From Porticoccus sp041592135 (GTDB lineage Bacteria; Pseudomonadota; Gammaproteobacteria; Pseudomonadales; Porticoccaceae), in the NCBI GenBank assembly GCA_041592135.1, contig JBFHQR010000014.1: DNA of 32,368 nt. One strand, written 5' to 3'. A model generated the notes under the pieces. That model was not told where the DNA came from, did no database searches, and saw nothing but the letters and a program-made list of their open reading frames with translations. A program made the translations under genes and the position numbers. This document shows positions 31,580-32,368 of the stretch, piece after piece. The stretch's first letter is position 1. Each line of letters opens with the position of its first letter.

Positions 31580-32368
31580 ATGACTGATCAATATGCCGTT
31601 TTTGGCAACCCGGTAGCGCACAGTAAATCCCCGGCCATTCACGCCGCCTTTGCGGCCCAGACCGGACAGGACCTGACTTACACCAGCCAGCGGATAGCGC
31701 TGGATCAGTTCGCTGCCGCTGCCGATGCCTTCTTTGCCGCCGGTGGCAGGGGCCTCAATATCACGGTGCCATTCAAGCAGGATGCCTACAGTTACGCTGC
31801 CCGACTGACATCGCGGGCTCGCCATGCCGGGGCCGTCAATACCCTGGCACTGCAGGACGATGGCACTATTTTGGGGGACAACACCGACGGCGTCGGCATG
31901 GTGCGGGATCTTCTGCACAACCTCGGTTGGACGATTCGCAGCAAAAAGGTGCTGGTACTGGGCGCCGGTGGTGCCGTGCGCGGTGTGCTGGAGCCGCTGC
32001 TGGAGCAACTGCCCCAGCATGTGGTGATCGCCAACCGCACCATCGACAAAGCCCTGCAGCTCGCCAAAGGTTTTGCCGAAATGGGCTACCTGCTCGGCTG
32101 CGGTTTCGACATGTTGGCGGGACAGCAGTTTGACTTGGTGATCAATGGCACCAGCGCCAGCCTGGCCGGGGAGTTGCCCCCCCTACCCCACGGCTTGCTG
32201 AGCGGTGATGGCCGCTGCTACGACATGATGTACGGCGCGGCTCCGACGCCCTTCATGACCTGGGCACAGCAGCACGGCGCGCGGGCCGTGTCGGATGGGC
32301 TGGGGATGCTGGTGGAACAGGCGGCGGAGTCGTTCTACATCTGGCACGGCGTGTGGCCTGAAACACGC
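31580..32368 (+). CDS. aroE: Shikimate dehydrogenase, C-terminus cut by window end
   Basis: The NADP-dependent enzyme that reduces 3-dehydroshikimate to shikimate in aromatic amino-acid synthesis. The window holds 263 in-frame codons with no stop, so only a handful of C-terminal residues are missing. Shikimate-site motifs SKSPAIH (16-22) and NITVPFKQ with the catalytic Lys, and the second catalytic Asp in GDNTDGVGM, are intact. The NADP loop GAGGAVRGVLEPLL and the ANRT adenosine-binding stretch follow. The start ATG 31580 lies 13 nt after hemF with GAGGGAAG upstream, so the two are co-transcribed. Confidence 0.95.
   Translation, partial: MTDQYAVFGNPVAHSKSPAIHAAFAAQTGQDLTYTSQRIALDQFAAAADAFFAAGGRGLNITVPFKQDAYSYAARLTSRARHAGAVNTLALQDDGTILGDNTDGVGMVRDLLHNLGWTIRSKKVLVLGAGGAVRGVLEPLLEQLPQHVVIANRTIDKALQLAKGFAEMGYLLGCGFDMLAGQQFDLVINGTSASLAGELPPLPHGLLSGDGRCYDMMYGAAPTPFMTWAQQHGARAVSDGLGMLVEQAAESFYIWHGVWPETR

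Noticed and set aside
1..32368. CRISPR arrays, tRNA or rRNA genes, insertion sequences, prophage genes, toxin-antitoxin or defence genes
   Set aside because: No regularly spaced repeats, cloverleaf-like sequences, transposase or integrase motifs, or defence-gene signatures were found on either strand.

Overview
The window is chromosomal DNA from a gammaproteobacterium. It is GC-rich and densely packed, and gene order and protein lengths resemble Pseudomonas and especially marine Cellvibrionales-type bacteria. The placement rests on the atpD-atpC/glmU/glmS order, the def-fmt-rsmB-trkA-trkH block divergent from lysM-dprA, and tsaC-hemF-aroE. It is an inference from synteny, and the genus cannot be fixed from the sequence alone.

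Layout. (1) 1-4022: the end of the F-ATPase operon (atpD tail, atpC, strong terminator), then glmU and glmS for UDP-GlcNAc supply. (2) 4078-10512: a tripartite RND efflux cassette beside the 3' end of glmS, the site where Tn7 elements insert. An outer-membrane factor gene is divergent from a TetR-type regulator, which is followed by an adaptor gene and a pump gene. Two matching 24-bp palindromes overlap the inferred promoters of the outer-membrane factor and of the adaptor-pump operon, so one repressor probably controls the whole set. Codon use in the first three genes is visibly more A+T-rich than in the flanks, while the pump gene is GC-rich. (3) 10565-14030: a cyclic-di-GMP/biofilm cluster, with an EAL phosphodiesterase and an HD-GYP-like protein whose HD motif reads CD on the minus strand, facing a LapG-type periplasmic protease on the plus strand. 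(4) 14179-18447: HexR (sugar catabolism repressor) with a perfect palindromic box in its promoter, divergent uvrD, and an orphan TRAP solute-binding lipoprotein. (5) 18467-26990, all minus strand, in transcription order: def, fmt, rsmB, trkA, trkH, a small TPR gene, rimB, rimK and an AstE/AspA-like metallohydrolase. (6) 27126-32368, plus strand: a LysM protein, terminator, dprA, purE, tsaC, hemF and aroE, the last running off the window end.

Most genes are housekeeping. The parts most worth a second look are the efflux cassette with its twin operators at the glmS integration spot, the HD-GYP protein with an altered metal-binding motif paired with an intact EAL enzyme and lapG, and the rimB-rimK-AspA-like cluster, which has the makings of a glutamate-tail writing and trimming module. 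No rRNA, tRNA, CRISPR array, insertion sequence or phage gene was recognised.
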